From Anaspis maculata (lineage: Eukaryota; Arthropoda; Insecta; Coleoptera; Scraptiidae), in contig OX421963.1 of the NCBI GenBank assembly GCA_949128115.1, positions 62,001 to 126,000 of the forward strand: a DNA stretch of 64,000 bases, given 5' to 3'. The translations under genes and the position numbers were made by a program. The stretch's first letter is position 1. Every line of letters starts with the position of its first letter. Below, in pieces: positions 1 through 11,625 of this stretch. The notes beneath the pieces are model-generated. The model was not told the DNA's origin, ran no database searches, and saw only the letters and a list, made by a program, of their open reading frames with translations.

Positions 1-1020
1 GGTAAATTTGGAGTCAGATGTACTTTAATGATATCCTGATGGGATGGACAAGGAATTCTCATGAAGCCTATTTTCGATGGAGTACACACGTGGGATCAAC
101 CCACTCAGTTGCCTGCCGGTGAGAGGGCCGGACAGTCCGTCCAAGGTACTGATCAGAGCGGGGTAAAAGAAGTGAAAGCACTCCTTCAAAATTTAGTGTG
201 TTTACATTCGTTACCGAAGGTGAACACTTATTTTCGTTAACTGCAAGATAAGTGATATTTACATTTGAGCTTGTGAATGGACATTATCGGTATTATCGAG
301 AAACGATAGTTGCAACCACAATCATTGAGCACTCACACCACCTCCATACTTCATTTGAGCTCCAACATCCAACGTACGCATTCTTGGTGAGTAGGTTCCG
401 TGATACTACCGAATATGTTTATAAATAAATATGCCCGTCAAAACAGGGCAGTAAAAAGAAACAAACCCGAAGTCTGAAGCAGCGGCGAAAGGATGGGAAA
501 CTAATGTGGCGATTCCCAACAAAAACAACATTCCACAAATGCTCCGTTACACTAGGCAAACCAATAGCCGACAGGATTTCTTTTAAATAACAGCGTATCT
601 ACAGAATGCCATCCTTTACAGAATCGCATCATAAGTAGGAACAACAAAGGATCACGTTAAACATTTTACAAAAGAGATTACATAATTCCCCCCAAATAAT
701 AAAATGTTAGTAGATTCAACAAGGCAGATTCATACGAGAAGGTGGACCCCCCCCCCAGGACACGGAGAAGCGTGAAAGTCTTCTTTCCTCCGTTTACTTT
801 CAGGTATAACCTGGCAATGAACAATGAAATGAGAATGAATCATCAAAAGTACTGTTCTCTACTTAGCGGCTGATTTTTGGCGTGGTGGAGTTTCTTTTTG
901 TCGTCTTACTGTTTGTGACGTAACTTGTGAAAAAAAAAAACAATTAATGAAACCTCGAAGTACGCGCGATAGCGCGGCCTTGAGGTCACGCCATGAGTGC
1001 ACAAAAAGTACACCCACTAG
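1..1020. other. No gene seen; unique-looking DNA with a 10-base C run
   Basis: I see no convincing gene, RNA or mobile element in this stretch. A run of ten C residues lies at about 747-756. Short ORFs on the minus strand near 860-1044 show no family motif and are treated as chance. Confidence 0.5.
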
Positions 1021-1218
1021 ATTTACGGCTTTTGCCGTCAACAATCAGATCATTTGGGAGTAGATAAATTACAAAAGCTCGAAGCAGTGCGAAGCACCTT
1101 GATTTCAAAGTGGAAAAACTGCGGGTTATGCAAGCCCGTTGATAACAAAGAGAACAAAGAGTTTCGGGTTATGTACAATAATTTCGCGGACAAAATGGGT
1201 ATCGAAATGCATGATTTG
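1021..1218 (+). CDS. Possible internal exon of an unrecognised protein
   Basis: The reading frame after the in-frame stop at 1018-1020 runs open with a balanced, protein-like composition (LQKLEAVRSTLISKW, CGLCKPVDNKEN, FADKMGIEMHDL). It reaches a consensus splice donor, GTGAGT, at 1219-1224, directly after the codon for Leu of HDL. A pyrimidine-rich stretch ending in CAG lies at about 1320-1328 and could be the next acceptor. The upstream side has ACTAG and CAATCAG as possible acceptors. I recognise no domain. The frame also stays open past the donor to 1380, so this could equally be a chance ORF or a remnant of a mobile element. The reading as an exon is inference from the splice-like context and composition only. 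Confidence 0.25.
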
Positions 1219-1380
1219 GTGAGTGGGTGGAAGCCAAAATTACGGTACAATAATCAAAGCAAAACTGACCTTAAAGACGTGAAAACGACACACACCGGAC
1301 CACTTAAAATCACGTGTTCTTCACCACAGCTGATTCTCTTCTCTCCTGCCTGCGGCTGCCGTTCGGCCGGCTCCGCCTAG

Positions 1381-1859
1381 CGCCATCCCCTCTCCCATCG
1401 GCAAACGCTACGAACGTCAACGACAGTACCTACTTCAGGTACCACCGTACTAACAAGACAAAGGGGGAACACCACAGTGTTCCAATAAATATTATCCACG
1501 TTTTCTCTCAATCAAAGATGAGTATTTCCTCACCTTATTCTACTGTGTTCTAGTTCCAAAACTGTCTTAATCCATTACAGTTCGTTCCATAACTACTCTT
1601 CTCCAACGTTTTCTTGCAAAACTTTTCTTATCCAACTTTTATTATTAAATAGCGCTGATATGAGTACTTGAATTATTTTTTCCTTTTATGGACGAGATCA
1701 GTATTATATTCTCTATGAACTATAGCAATGAGGATATCGCTCAGTCAATTAGTTAAGGTGACTGGTTAGTTCAGGTTAGGTTTGGTTAGCTTAGCTTTTC
1801 ATGATTCCTGGAAATTCTTCTTTTAGGATAAGATAAGTTTTGGAATTCACTCCCTCAAT
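1381..1859. other. No gene seen; short TTAGG-like tract
   Basis: Nothing supportable was found. Around 1755-1797 there is a loose run of GGTTAG/AGGTTAGG words resembling the insect telomere unit TTAGG, but it is too short and irregular to be called telomeric. Confidence 0.4.
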
Positions 1860-2229
1860 TATTGCGCACTTCAATTTTTCTATCTGGACTCGACCTCCGT
1901 GAGAAACCTTAAAAATGTTTTCCAGCGTATTTTCGACGCCGGAATCGACCTTCGTAAAGAATCTTGAAAAACAATTTTCCCTCGCATTTTCCAGTACCCT
2001 ATTCAACTCTGACTGACGTTACTTTGCCGTCTTGATCGGCGCTTAAAAGCTCAGTTGTTGTGAGAAAGCTCAAAAATATGTTCTATTGCATTTTCGACGC
2101 CAATTCTCATGACTGAACTCAATTTTTGTCAAAAACCTCTCACATTGAATCTCTATCGTACCATTCCAACTCCAGTTTGCCGAGTAGACTCGACCTTCGA
2201 GAGAAACCTTATAAATGTTCTCCAATACT
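1860..2229. repeat. Decayed short tandem repeat (about 56-75 bp unit)
   Basis: A unit of the form GACTCGACCTTCGTGAGAAA, then CCTTAAAAATG, then TTTTCCAGCGTATTTTCGACG recurs at about 1887, 1943, 2050, 2113 and 2186 with much divergence. The array is interrupted at its 3' side by the retroelement insertion that starts at 2239. Confidence 0.5.
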
Positions 2230-2238
2230 TACTATTTT

Positions 2239-2900
2239 ATAATTAGTCAAATAATGATTGTATATTCGTATATTTGTACTGCACCCAACAGACAGAAGAG
2301 CCCAGTTGAAGGATGAGGGATGCCAGAGACAAATCCGAGAGGGGACAAATCCGATACATACTTTGGTAGAAACCTTAGTCTTTATGTCGGATAGAGAACA
2401 GTTAAAGAGATCAACCTCGCCCTCATAAGCAGAGTAATTGACAATCATCTGATAAAGAGGAGATGCCACCAGGATGTTGGTTCTAGCCGTGGAAAGGTGG
2501 AATAAACTGTGTGATCTAGAGGAAAGCCGAGGAACACTCAGACCCACAGCTCCAAGAAAATCAGGGCAATCCAACGTGTTGCTGAATAGTCCAAAAAGAA
2601 AATGGATTGAGTGGAACACTTTTCGAGACTTTGAAGATGACAAGTTGAGCCGCTCCAACATGATCTCCTGGGGGAAACCACGTGGAGGGTATTGGTTGAC
2701 CAGGATGAAATAAGCCGCCTTCAAAAATCTCCTCTGAACTCTCTCCAAATCATTAATGAAGGAGTCATAGATCGGACTCCTGAGCAAGAGAGCTTATTGC
2801 GTTCTCTAAAACAAAGACGCAGCTCATCCTACCGCAGATATGAGGTGAGTCTCCCAAGGATATCATCCGATTCAGTGAAAAAAAAAGACCCTGTACAATC
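2239..2900 (-). pseudogene. 5'-truncated Jockey-like non-LTR retrotransposon, RT C-terminal end
   Basis: On the minus strand, 2787 to about 2330 encodes the region that follows the reverse transcriptase core in Jockey/CR1-type elements. It has PIYDSFINDLERVQRRFLK near its start, then a hydrophobic mid-part and a SRTN-like stretch (LSTARTNILVASPLYQM). The catalytic RT and endonuclease are absent, so this is a 3' fragment. The nine bases TACTATTTT flank the segment at 2230-2238 and 2901-2909. That fits a target-site duplication made by target-primed insertion, with the element's 3' end at 2239 and its 5' truncation at 2900. The family assignment comes from recall of the LERVQRRFLK-type motif; the duplication is seen directly. 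The fragment lies inside older decayed tandem repeats. Confidence 0.7.
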
Positions 2901-5107
2901 TACTATTTTGACCTGATTGAGTTCACTATGTTCCCTCTTGATTTACGTTGGAAAGCTTATTTTCGTGAGAAAACTTCAAAATAATTACCTAGATAACCTG
3001 AGATGATAGACATAAACCTGGAATAATAACTCATCAACAATTATTATTGTTTTGATTTTTGAAAACGAGTAGCGTTTCATATTGAGCTTTTTCAACTGGT
3101 GCAAAAAGCTCCCCGGATTCCTTTGAATAAACTTCCCAGACTTTTCCTGAATTTTCAGGCTCTTCTCAGGTCATCAGACTTGAACAAATAAATGGATTAT
3201 ATGCCTGAATCTGTTGCTGCGATATTTCAGAGGTACTCTGAGTCTTCTCAGGATTTTTCGGGATTTTCGAGACCTCTTCTGGACAATTAAGTTCCCTTGA
3301 TGGAATAGAAGAAGAGATTTCCCTATCCGCACAACGCAGATCAGTTTTTCAACACAGACTGAATTCCTTGGAGTTTTTCAAAATCCCTGGAAGTTTTCCA
3401 CAATCCTTCGGAGTTTCTCAAAGTTCCCCTAGATTGTTAGATGTCCCTAATGTTTGGAAGCATATACAAAATAACTTGTATGACTGAATTCCCTACAGAG
3501 GTCTTCGACAGTCTCTCTCCCTGTCTTTTTAGATTCCTCTCGAGAATATTAGAACCTCCTGGATTATCAAATTCACTCAATAAAATGAAAGCGAAGATAC
3601 GATAATCTGCACAATACACGTTTATTCATCTAATAATTTCCTTGGAGTCATCAAGAATCTCTTGGGAGTTTCCCAGAATTCCTTGAAGTTTTCAAGACTT
3701 CTTTCAGATTGTTGAGCTTCCCAATGCCTTCGAGCTCAAGTATCTTTGTAACTGAGTCCTCTGCCGAGATCCTCCACAGCTACTTTGTAACTTCTCAGAA
3801 TTTTTGGAATTCCTCATTGTTCTTTTGGAATATCAAGCTTTTTGATCACATAGAAATTTCCCCAACCTGCACAATACAGGTCACTTTTGCGTTCGAAATC
3901 CATCAAATTCCGCTGCTGAGCTTCTTACCATTCAAATAATAATGAACTGTGAATCTTCCCAAAATTCCTTTAGTTGGTGGAATTCCGGAGAATTCCTTGG
4001 ACCTCCTCAGAGCTCCCTCAGATCATCAGGTTCCTTCAATGTTTTTGAACTGACACAAAAAGGGAGCTTTTATGGCCAAGTCCTCTGCGGACGCCACGCA
4101 GAGGAAATTTGAGTCTCTCTGGAATTCTTTGGAATGCCCAAAAAGTTGCCCGAATAGAGCTCATCTTGATAAGACAAAAATTGGAATTCCCCAACCTGCA
4201 CAGCGCTATTCATCATTGCGACTGAACTCTACGCAATTTCTCCGCTGAGTTTCTTGTTCTTCAGAGATATTGTGAATTTTTCTTGAATCCCTTGATACTT
4301 GGAATCCCTTGAAGTACCACAGAGCTCTCTCAAATCATCAAGCTGCCCTTTATGTCTTTGAATTTAGACACGAAATTTAGTTTTTGAGACTGAATACTCT
4401 TCTGATATTTTTTTGAGTGACTTTGGGTCTTTCCACAATTTCTCTGAATTTTCCAGAGCTTCTCTCCAACAACAAGTTTTTTCAGATGAGACAGAAATGA
4501 AGACTAGATGACCAACACAACACAGCTCTCTTTTGTGACTGAACCTCACGCAACTCGCATGCCGAGTTTCCTAAATTCACTCCAGTTCCTTCGATGATAC
4601 CTTCAGATTTCTTTTGGGCTTTCCGGAATTCTTTGGAATTTTCCAGAGATTCCACAATTCATAGATTTAATCTCAGGTTCTTTGACCAGCTGTTACTCTT
4701 CAAGCTCACTACGAAATTTTGATTCCGCAATCAAATTTCCCGCAGTTTCCCTACTGAGCTCTTCTAGGGTTCCTTTGAGTTTGGTTAAAATTCACATTAA
4801 TCCCACAGGACTCTCTCCAATCATTGAGTATTATTCCATGTTTTCAAATTTCCACAAGAAATATTGAGTTCTTCGAGCTCTTCTGAAATCTTTCTTTGTA
4901 GTCTTCCAGAGTTGTTCAGATCACTTAGTTCCCCTCAAGGTATTGTAATTCACACACAAAAGGTAGATTTTCCTGCTGAGTTTTCCGCAGCCGTCCTGCC
5001 TCCTGCTGAGCTCCTCCGGAATTTCTCTGGGCCTTACTCAAAAGTTTTTCAGACTTCTCCTGGAATATTTAATTCCACATGAGGTCCTCATTGACTTGCA
5101 TGAAAAG

Positions 5108-5233
5108 GTACCGTATGATCAAAAACATTCCTTCTCTAGACAGGTTGTGGTCTGGTCATTGGCAGGCAAACGAGGCTGATTTTGGCCAGGCTACAGCCTG
5201 CCTAGAGGTGGGGAGTTCTTGATCATACGGTAC
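5108..5233. mobile_element. 126-bp MITE, TIR GTACCGTATGATCAA
   Basis: Perfect terminal inverted repeats GTACCGTATGATCAA occur at 5108-5122 and 5219-5233. The interior is also nearly palindromic, with CAGGTTGTGGTCTGGTC opposed by GGCCAGGCTACAGCCTGCC. The element interrupts the 2.95-6.5 kb array. It is the same length and architecture as the element at 60675-60800, with related internal sequence. It encodes nothing and depends on an unknown transposase. Confidence 0.8.
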
Positions 5234-5635
5234 TTTTTGCGATCAATTCATCAGAGCTATCCCTGCCGAACTGTTCCATAGTTGCTGTGGATTTTTGTGG
5301 AATTCTCCGGAATTCCATCGGCTTTCCTCTAGACATTTAGTACCCCTTGAGAGTCTTCAACTTGTACGGAAGATATTACTCTAGCCTATAAACTCCTCAG
5401 CAAATCGCTCTACAAAACTCCTCAAAAGTTCAATTGTATTTTTCCAGAATTTCTTGGAGTTCCCAAAAATGTCTTGAAAACTCACATGCATCCTGATGAT
5501 TTCCCACTGCTCAGTTCACCAAAGTTCCTCTGACTTTTTCCAGCAATCTTTGGAGTTCCCTGGAGTCTTCAACTTGTACAAGAAACTCGTGATTTAATTC
5601 CTTAGATATGTTTTGTAGGCTGGTTGCTGCGTTGT

Positions 5636-5864
5636 CATAATTTGACTCTTCTATGATTTTTTTTGCAGTCTGTTAGAAATCTGGAACATAAAATAGCTCT
5701 GGATTTTCAACTTTTACAAAAAAAACCCATTTTGTAGATAGCGTGTTGCGCGGGCATTATCAACAAAAGAGGTTCTTGTTAAAGTTAAAATCCAGAGCTA
5801 CCTGATGTTACAGATTTCTGACAGGCTACGAAAATCACAATGAAGCATCAAATAATGAATTATG
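5636..5864. mobile_element. About 229-bp inverted-repeat (foldback MITE-like) element
   Basis: The arms pair over about 110 bp around a centre near 5750. CATAATTTGACTC on the left opposes GAATTATG on the right. Further in, GTCTGTTAGAAATCTGGAAC opposes GATTTCTGACAGGCTAC, and AGCTCTGGATTTTCAACTTT opposes TTAAAATCCAGAGCT. It lies in the older array. No ORF is carried and no target duplication could be fixed. Confidence 0.65.
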
Positions 5865-6490
5865 CCAAAGTTCTGAATGGCAGAGCTTCGGCACTAATGC
5901 ATAATGAATAATATCCTTACATGATCCTTACATAATGAATTATGCATCAGTTGAGTTACTCAAAGACTTGCCAGTGAATTTTACGCAGCCTTTCTGCTGA
6001 GCTTCTTCAAAGTCTCTTCGAGTCTTTACTTGGAGCTCTTTGAACTTCCGCTGAAATGTGCAATTTCACACAAAGACCTCTCTAGCTTGCATATAATAAT
6101 TCCATTCTGCAATAAATCTTTCCGAGTTTCCCCTGCTGAGCACTTCTTGAGTTGCTCTGGATTTCCTGGGAATTTCACCAGACCTTCCTTTTGAATATTC
6201 AGTACTCCTAGAAAATTTTCGACTTGTGAAAGAGGGAATCACCTCAGTGAATGATTTTTTAAAACTGCTCTACTGAGCCCGTTCCAGGGTTCACTTTTTC
6301 CTTCAAAAATTCCTTGGAGTCTTCTCATCCTCTCTGGAGTTCTCCAGAATTTCTCACAGTCCCACATAGTTCACCTGAATCAAAAGTTCCCTTTGGTGTC
6401 TTCGAACCTGAAAAAAATATGTAGCTTTTGTGACTGAATCTCCTGCTGAGATCCTCTAGAGTTACTTTGAGCCCTTCAAGAAGTCTTCAT

Positions 6491-8750
6491 CAATCAAAAG
6501 GCGGAGCTCATGAGCGAAACTTTGAGAAAAGCCTCGCTGGGATATCACCAATTGTTCTTGTTTTTATGTCAACTTCACACAGAAATAGAACTAGTGGCCA
6601 CAGTAGCAAGAAGTAGCGAAAAAATACCAGCTGAGTTTGTAGCTGACACATCAAGGCATAATATTGATTGTAGGATGGAGCTCCACAGGACTTGGGAGGA
6701 AAACGTGATTGGAATACGGATTCCACAATCTCCACAATAATTCAGGTATTTTATCAGGTATTCAGGTGATTTCTGAATAATTTCGGTAATCACTGTCCTT
6801 CTTAAAACATCACCTACTATGTTACCCGGGACCAAAATCGTCATTTGACGCTTAGTAACGGAAAAGATTTTTTAATGCTCCAAATGAGCCAAGCTCAGCG
6901 CTAGATCTTGGGCACTGATAGTCGTCTTACAATTCCACTTTTTAAGAAAACAACAGTCCAAACATTCTTTCATCGTGCTTCATCGCCAAAATTGCAAGAA
7001 ATCTCCATCATAAAAATGGGCTTCTCTCGTTATCATAACTTGTTGGCCGCTGTGAGGCAGTGAGAATCCTATGTGACCCCATCTAGCGGTAGAGCCTCAG
7101 AAGTCTTCTTGTTTTCAGTTTTCATGCAAAATATGCAATAAATCTATGGTTGAAAAATGACCAAGTGAACTTTAGGGCTTGGAAAAGCTTGAAATTTTGA
7201 AAATACCAAAAGATAATGCCATCATCCATGCAATTCTGACAGAAGCCGTGACTAACAAGTAACGTTCATCGGCTACTGAATTATTGAAATTCTGCTTGTG
7301 CGTCAAGCTATGCCGTTTCCATTATCATGTGCCCTTGTGGCCCTCGACTCCTTGATTGAAAGCCGCATCAAACAAACCCTTTCACCTTCTCCGACCGCTG
7401 GAAACTATAATACCCACGCAGAGTAGTAGTTGCCGATGCCACAGCTCAGAGAGAGCGAAAGCAGGCAAGGTAATACCCCCGGAGGATTTGCCCCGACCAT
7501 TGATGTGTGAAGACGGGGAGTTACGGGCGATGATTAATTACACAACTGCTGACATCTCCCTGACGCTGATGACTTATTACCGCCGCCCCGTGAAAGACGC
7601 CCTCTGGAATGTTAACTTGCAACAAAGCTCGCGGGACTTGATACACTCGGCAATCTTCTAAGTAACCATTGTTTTGTGTAGCAGAACGCGTCAAGTCCTC
7701 TCAGCCCTCCTAATGCTAATGCAATTGGTTTTTATATATCCCAGACGAAATCCGGCCGTAGATACACCAGATTTGCATCGCTGAGGGGTTCAGACTGATT
7801 GCTATTGCTCATAGAACCTTGTGTTTGTCCATGTGATACCTCGGTGTCATCGCTCGCCTATTAATAATTTTCAACACCAATGTTTTCTTTTAACTCTTGA
7901 ATAATTACGCCGAAGCTCGGATAACTGCAGCAAGATTTATCTCTGAGTTATGGAAGAGTGGCACTGGAGGGATATCGACACCATCGGTTACCCTCGTTAA
8001 CGCCAGCTGACTAATGGCGGAAGCATTAGCACTATCGGCCCACTAAATAAGGCGATCACGTCGCATAATGGCCACTTTTCCGGTCTATCCTCTTCCCATT
8101 ATTTAATTGTGAGTGCGGTGTGCAATAGCTCTGCCGGTTTACAGTAATTAAATTAGATGGTCAACAACAGCAAAGGCTGGTAGCCGGTGTTTAGTGGTGT
8201 GTGTTAAGCGACATCTGCAAAATGGAAGCTCGATGGTCTGTGTTATCGCGGCAATAGTCCTGCTCAATTGATTACGTTTCGATCCGTAATGGCTCGTACC
8301 GTTAATGTGGCGTGTTGAAATGAGCATCTGAGTAAAAATGGGCACGTTATCCGGATGGAATTTGGTGATTAGTATGGAAAATGGTTGTGAAACCTATGTT
8401 TCCAGTTCCTGTTTATGTGCGCACTGATGGTGGCTTGGCATAAGTATTGAAGCCATTATGATAATGTTCAACATCTTGATGGATTATATATGGATTTTTT
8501 GAATTCCTGCAAAGTGGAATGCTCCTTGATGAACTCTACTTGTAAAGTGGGAAAATTGGAGATGCCGAAGAAGGCAAGCAGGCGGTGAAAACTGGAAAAA
8601 CGTCTTTTTCCATCACTACCTACCAGAAAGTCATCATTATCGATATTTGAGCCGAGAAATCGTTTTTCTTCATCTAGGTTTGTAACTTCCCATTATTTAT
8701 CAAGACTAATGCCTAATCAAAAATTGGAGCTAACTGAAAATTTGGCGTAC
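6491..8750. other. Unique-looking DNA between two opposed arrays; no gene recognised
   Basis: The tandem pattern stops near 6490 and resumes in reverse orientation near 8800. The intervening DNA is mixed in composition, with a more GC-rich part at 7350-7700. Open frames such as 7356-7661 show no motif I recognise. No RNA gene or inverted repeat was seen. Confidence 0.5.
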
Positions 8751-8799
8751 AACTCGAATTGGATACGTTCAATAATCCACAGCATACCTGAAAATTGAT

Positions 8800-11625
8800 T
8801 AGCAAGAAGTTTTTCCATCGAGGAAACTCTTGGGAACTTTAAAAACTGCCAGGGAAACCTAGCAGTGAAGTTTCGAAGGAAGCTTCAAAGGAAGCTTCAG
8901 AATTCAGTCGCAAAAAACCTCTTCTAGAATCTAGAAAGCTGGAGGGAGCTTAAGATGGCTTTATTCCAGGGAAACTCTAAGGAACCACGGAAAATTTCGG
9001 AAAACCACAATAAACTTCAGTTGCCAAATTGATCACTTTCGTGCAAGTTAGAGGACATCGGAAGGAACTCAATATTTTGAATGAAATTCTGAGGAGCCCT
9101 GAGGCGTTTTGGATGATCCCGAAGAATCCGCCCGCAGGACAAAAGGCTCAGCAGAGGAACTGCGGTAGGTAGATTCAGTCGCAAAATGAATTCCAGTTGT
9201 GGGGGCAAAAGAATCTCCAATTTCTATACCATCAGGGAAAACTGATTATTCAGGGAAATTCCAGGAAATCCCAAGAAGACTCATTGTAACTTCAACGGAT
9301 CTCAGTGAGATTTTCAATCACAACAGCTACTTTTTTATGTGATTTCGGAGACATTGAGGGAAACTTGATGATGATAATCCAGGGGAGCTCGGGAAAACCC
9401 CAAGGATTTCTCAAAAAACGAGTGTGAACTCTGTAGAACCTCACCAAAGCTATCCCTAGGATTCATCGCTAGAGAAATCTCTTTTGTACAAGGCAATAAA
9501 TCTCAAGAAGTATCAGATATCTAGGCTGGCTGGAATGCCGAAGAATTCCGCAAAAATTCAAAGCAACTGCAGAAGAGCTAAGCAGGAGGATCTCTGGAAA
9601 ATTTATTGCATAAGAGACCTTTTATATGCTAACCAGAAATTAACTCGTGAGAAATTGAATATTCTAGCGAAAGTCTGAGATAGACTCATGAAAGACCCAG
9701 GAATATCATGAAAAAGCTCAGCAAGGGAGCTGCGAGAAATTCAGTGAAAAAAGCCGACTTTTATATGTGAGATAGAAGACATTAGTGGCAAATGAATGAC
9801 CCAAGAAACTAATGAACTTCGAAGGGTTTTAAAATTTTGTAGAAAAGCTCGGAGGAGCTCAGCAGAGGAACTGAAAAAAATTCAGCTGCACAATTCTCCC
9901 ATCTTGTACGAATCGGAGAACCTTGAACATGCTGGAAGAACTTGCAGTTTGATTGAGGGGAATTCATTTGCGAATGATTTGTGCAAGTTTCAGGTGGAGG
10001 ATTTGAGTTTGTACATGATTTTTGGAAAGAATCCTGGGGAACTTCAAGTCTGGGAAAAGCTGGTGGAATTGAAGTGGAACTCAGCAAAAGCATTTTGGAG
10101 TATTAAGTCTTTTGTAGTCAGAGTATGTCTGTGAAAATTTAAAGAACTTAAAGGTAGTTGAGGATTCTAGAGAAGATCTGCAAAACTCCAAAGGATTATG
10201 GAGGAATTCGAAGCAACCTTGAATGAACTGAGAAGTGATGATTTGGTACCACAAGTCTTTCTTGTGGAAAAATTGGAGAACATCGGGAAAAAGTGAATGA
10301 ACAGTGGGAGTTCTGTGGAACATTTGAATTTTTTGTTAAACTTAGATGAACCCTAGAGGACTTTAGCATAGGAACTCCGCGGAAACTCAATCGCAAAGTT
10401 AAGACTCAAAAGTGGTCTTTTTCATACAAAAGTTGAAGAACTTGATATTGAACAGTTATTGTGAAGTCGTTTGACAACTCCAAAGAACTCCAGAATGAAC
10501 AAATATCAATCAAAGAAGTTCTGAGAAATTCAGCCGTAAATATCTTCAGTACCGATAAACAAGAAGCAAGCTCAGTGGCAAAGTTTTTTTTTGTGAAAAT
10601 TGGAAGACGAAAATGGAAATTGAACAACTTTGGGGAGCTATGAAGAATTCTCAAGAAATCTTGCAGAATCCAGAGAAATCCTGGAGGTGCTCAGTAGAAT
10701 TCGACAGGAGAAGAGATTTTTTTTGTACAAGTGTACCTCGAGTGAAAGATTATTGCTTCATGGAAGTTCTGAGGAGCTCCGAAGAATTCCGTGAAAACCC
10801 AACAGAGAAAGAGCTCAGCAAGTGAAACTCCCTAACGCGATGTAAGATTTCAGATGCAATAGTGATGGTTCTTGTATAAGTTGAAGTGCTAATGGTGAAT
10901 GCAGAACAAATATCTAGGGAGATTTTGAGAAACTCCGATGAATTTTGAAGGAAAACGGGATGGACTCTTGCAAATTCAGCTACCAAAGCTACCTTAGTGC
11001 AAGCTCAAGCACAGTGAAGCCATCAAAATAGGTAGGCGACCTCTTAAGTGTCCTTGAAAAAACTCAGGGAGACTCGGGAGCTTTGGGGCATACGGTCGCA
11101 ACTTTACTGCACAAGCTGAACAATCTCGAGAAAAGTTAATTTTCCCTATGAAAATTCTGAGGGACCAAAGAATATCCCGGAAAAGTTTAAGGGAAACTAA
11201 GGAGCTCGGCTGGAAAACTAAACTAGGGTATTGAGTCGCGAAACAGACCTACTAATCGATCACTGGGATCGAATATTCTGGAGAAATTCCGATGAGTACT
11301 GAAAAAATTGCGGAAAGACCTAGTGGAGCTTTGAAAGAGCTCAGCAAAGAAACTTGAAGGATTCAGTAAGCTTTTTTGTGAGACAATCCAACAAACCTTA
11401 AGGAGAGTGATCCATTTTGTGAATTCAACGGGCTCTAGGACGAAATCAATATTTCAAGTGAAACCTTTAATGAACCTGGAAGAGCTCAAGGGAGCTCTGG
11501 AGGAACTCAGGAGAGAAACTACTGGGAACTTAGTCGTAAAAAGGAAAAGGGGAGTGAAAGGGGCCACTTTTGTACCAATTTCTCCAGCTGCCTTTCAAAT
11601 AATCAAATTTTTTAATTAAAACTGC
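8800..11625 (-). repeat. Long decayed tandem array, reverse orientation (partner of 2.95-6.5 kb)
   Basis: These are units of the same family as at 2.95-6.5 kb, reverse complemented: GAGCTCAGCAGAGGAACT, TTCAGTCGCAAA, and stretches like GGGAACTTGATGA and GGAATTCC. CTCAGCA-like words occur near 9152, 9572, 9718, 9868, 10082, 10571, 10690, 10815 and 11341, commonly 120-215 bp apart. Because the unit contains few stops on the + strand, it produces several misleading ORFs of 60-112 codons. Confidence 0.7.

Larger units (their letters stand above)
2950..6490 (+). repeat. Long decayed tandem array, forward orientation (unit roughly 135-190 bp)
   Basis: The stretch is made of diverged units recognisable by CTGCTGAG followed by CTCC/TTCTT, then GGAATTC..TTTGGA, TCATCAAGTTCCC, and a TTGCACAAA tail ending in TTTTGTGACTGAA. 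The CTGCTGAG-like word occurs near 3760, 4231, 4557, 4750, 4975, 5996, 6131, 6268 and 6448, spaced mostly 135-190 bp. No coding potential beyond repeat-driven chance ORFs was seen. The same family reappears in reverse orientation at 8.8-11.6 kb, and a small piece lies at 20.14-20.30 kb. Confidence 0.7.

Noticed and set aside
1755..1797. Telomere-like TTAGG words
   Set aside because: Only a few irregular copies, and no array.
9796..10134. 112-codon open frame and its neighbours in the 8.8-11.6 kb array
   Set aside because: They follow the tandem unit, whose stop-poor phase produces them repeatedly.
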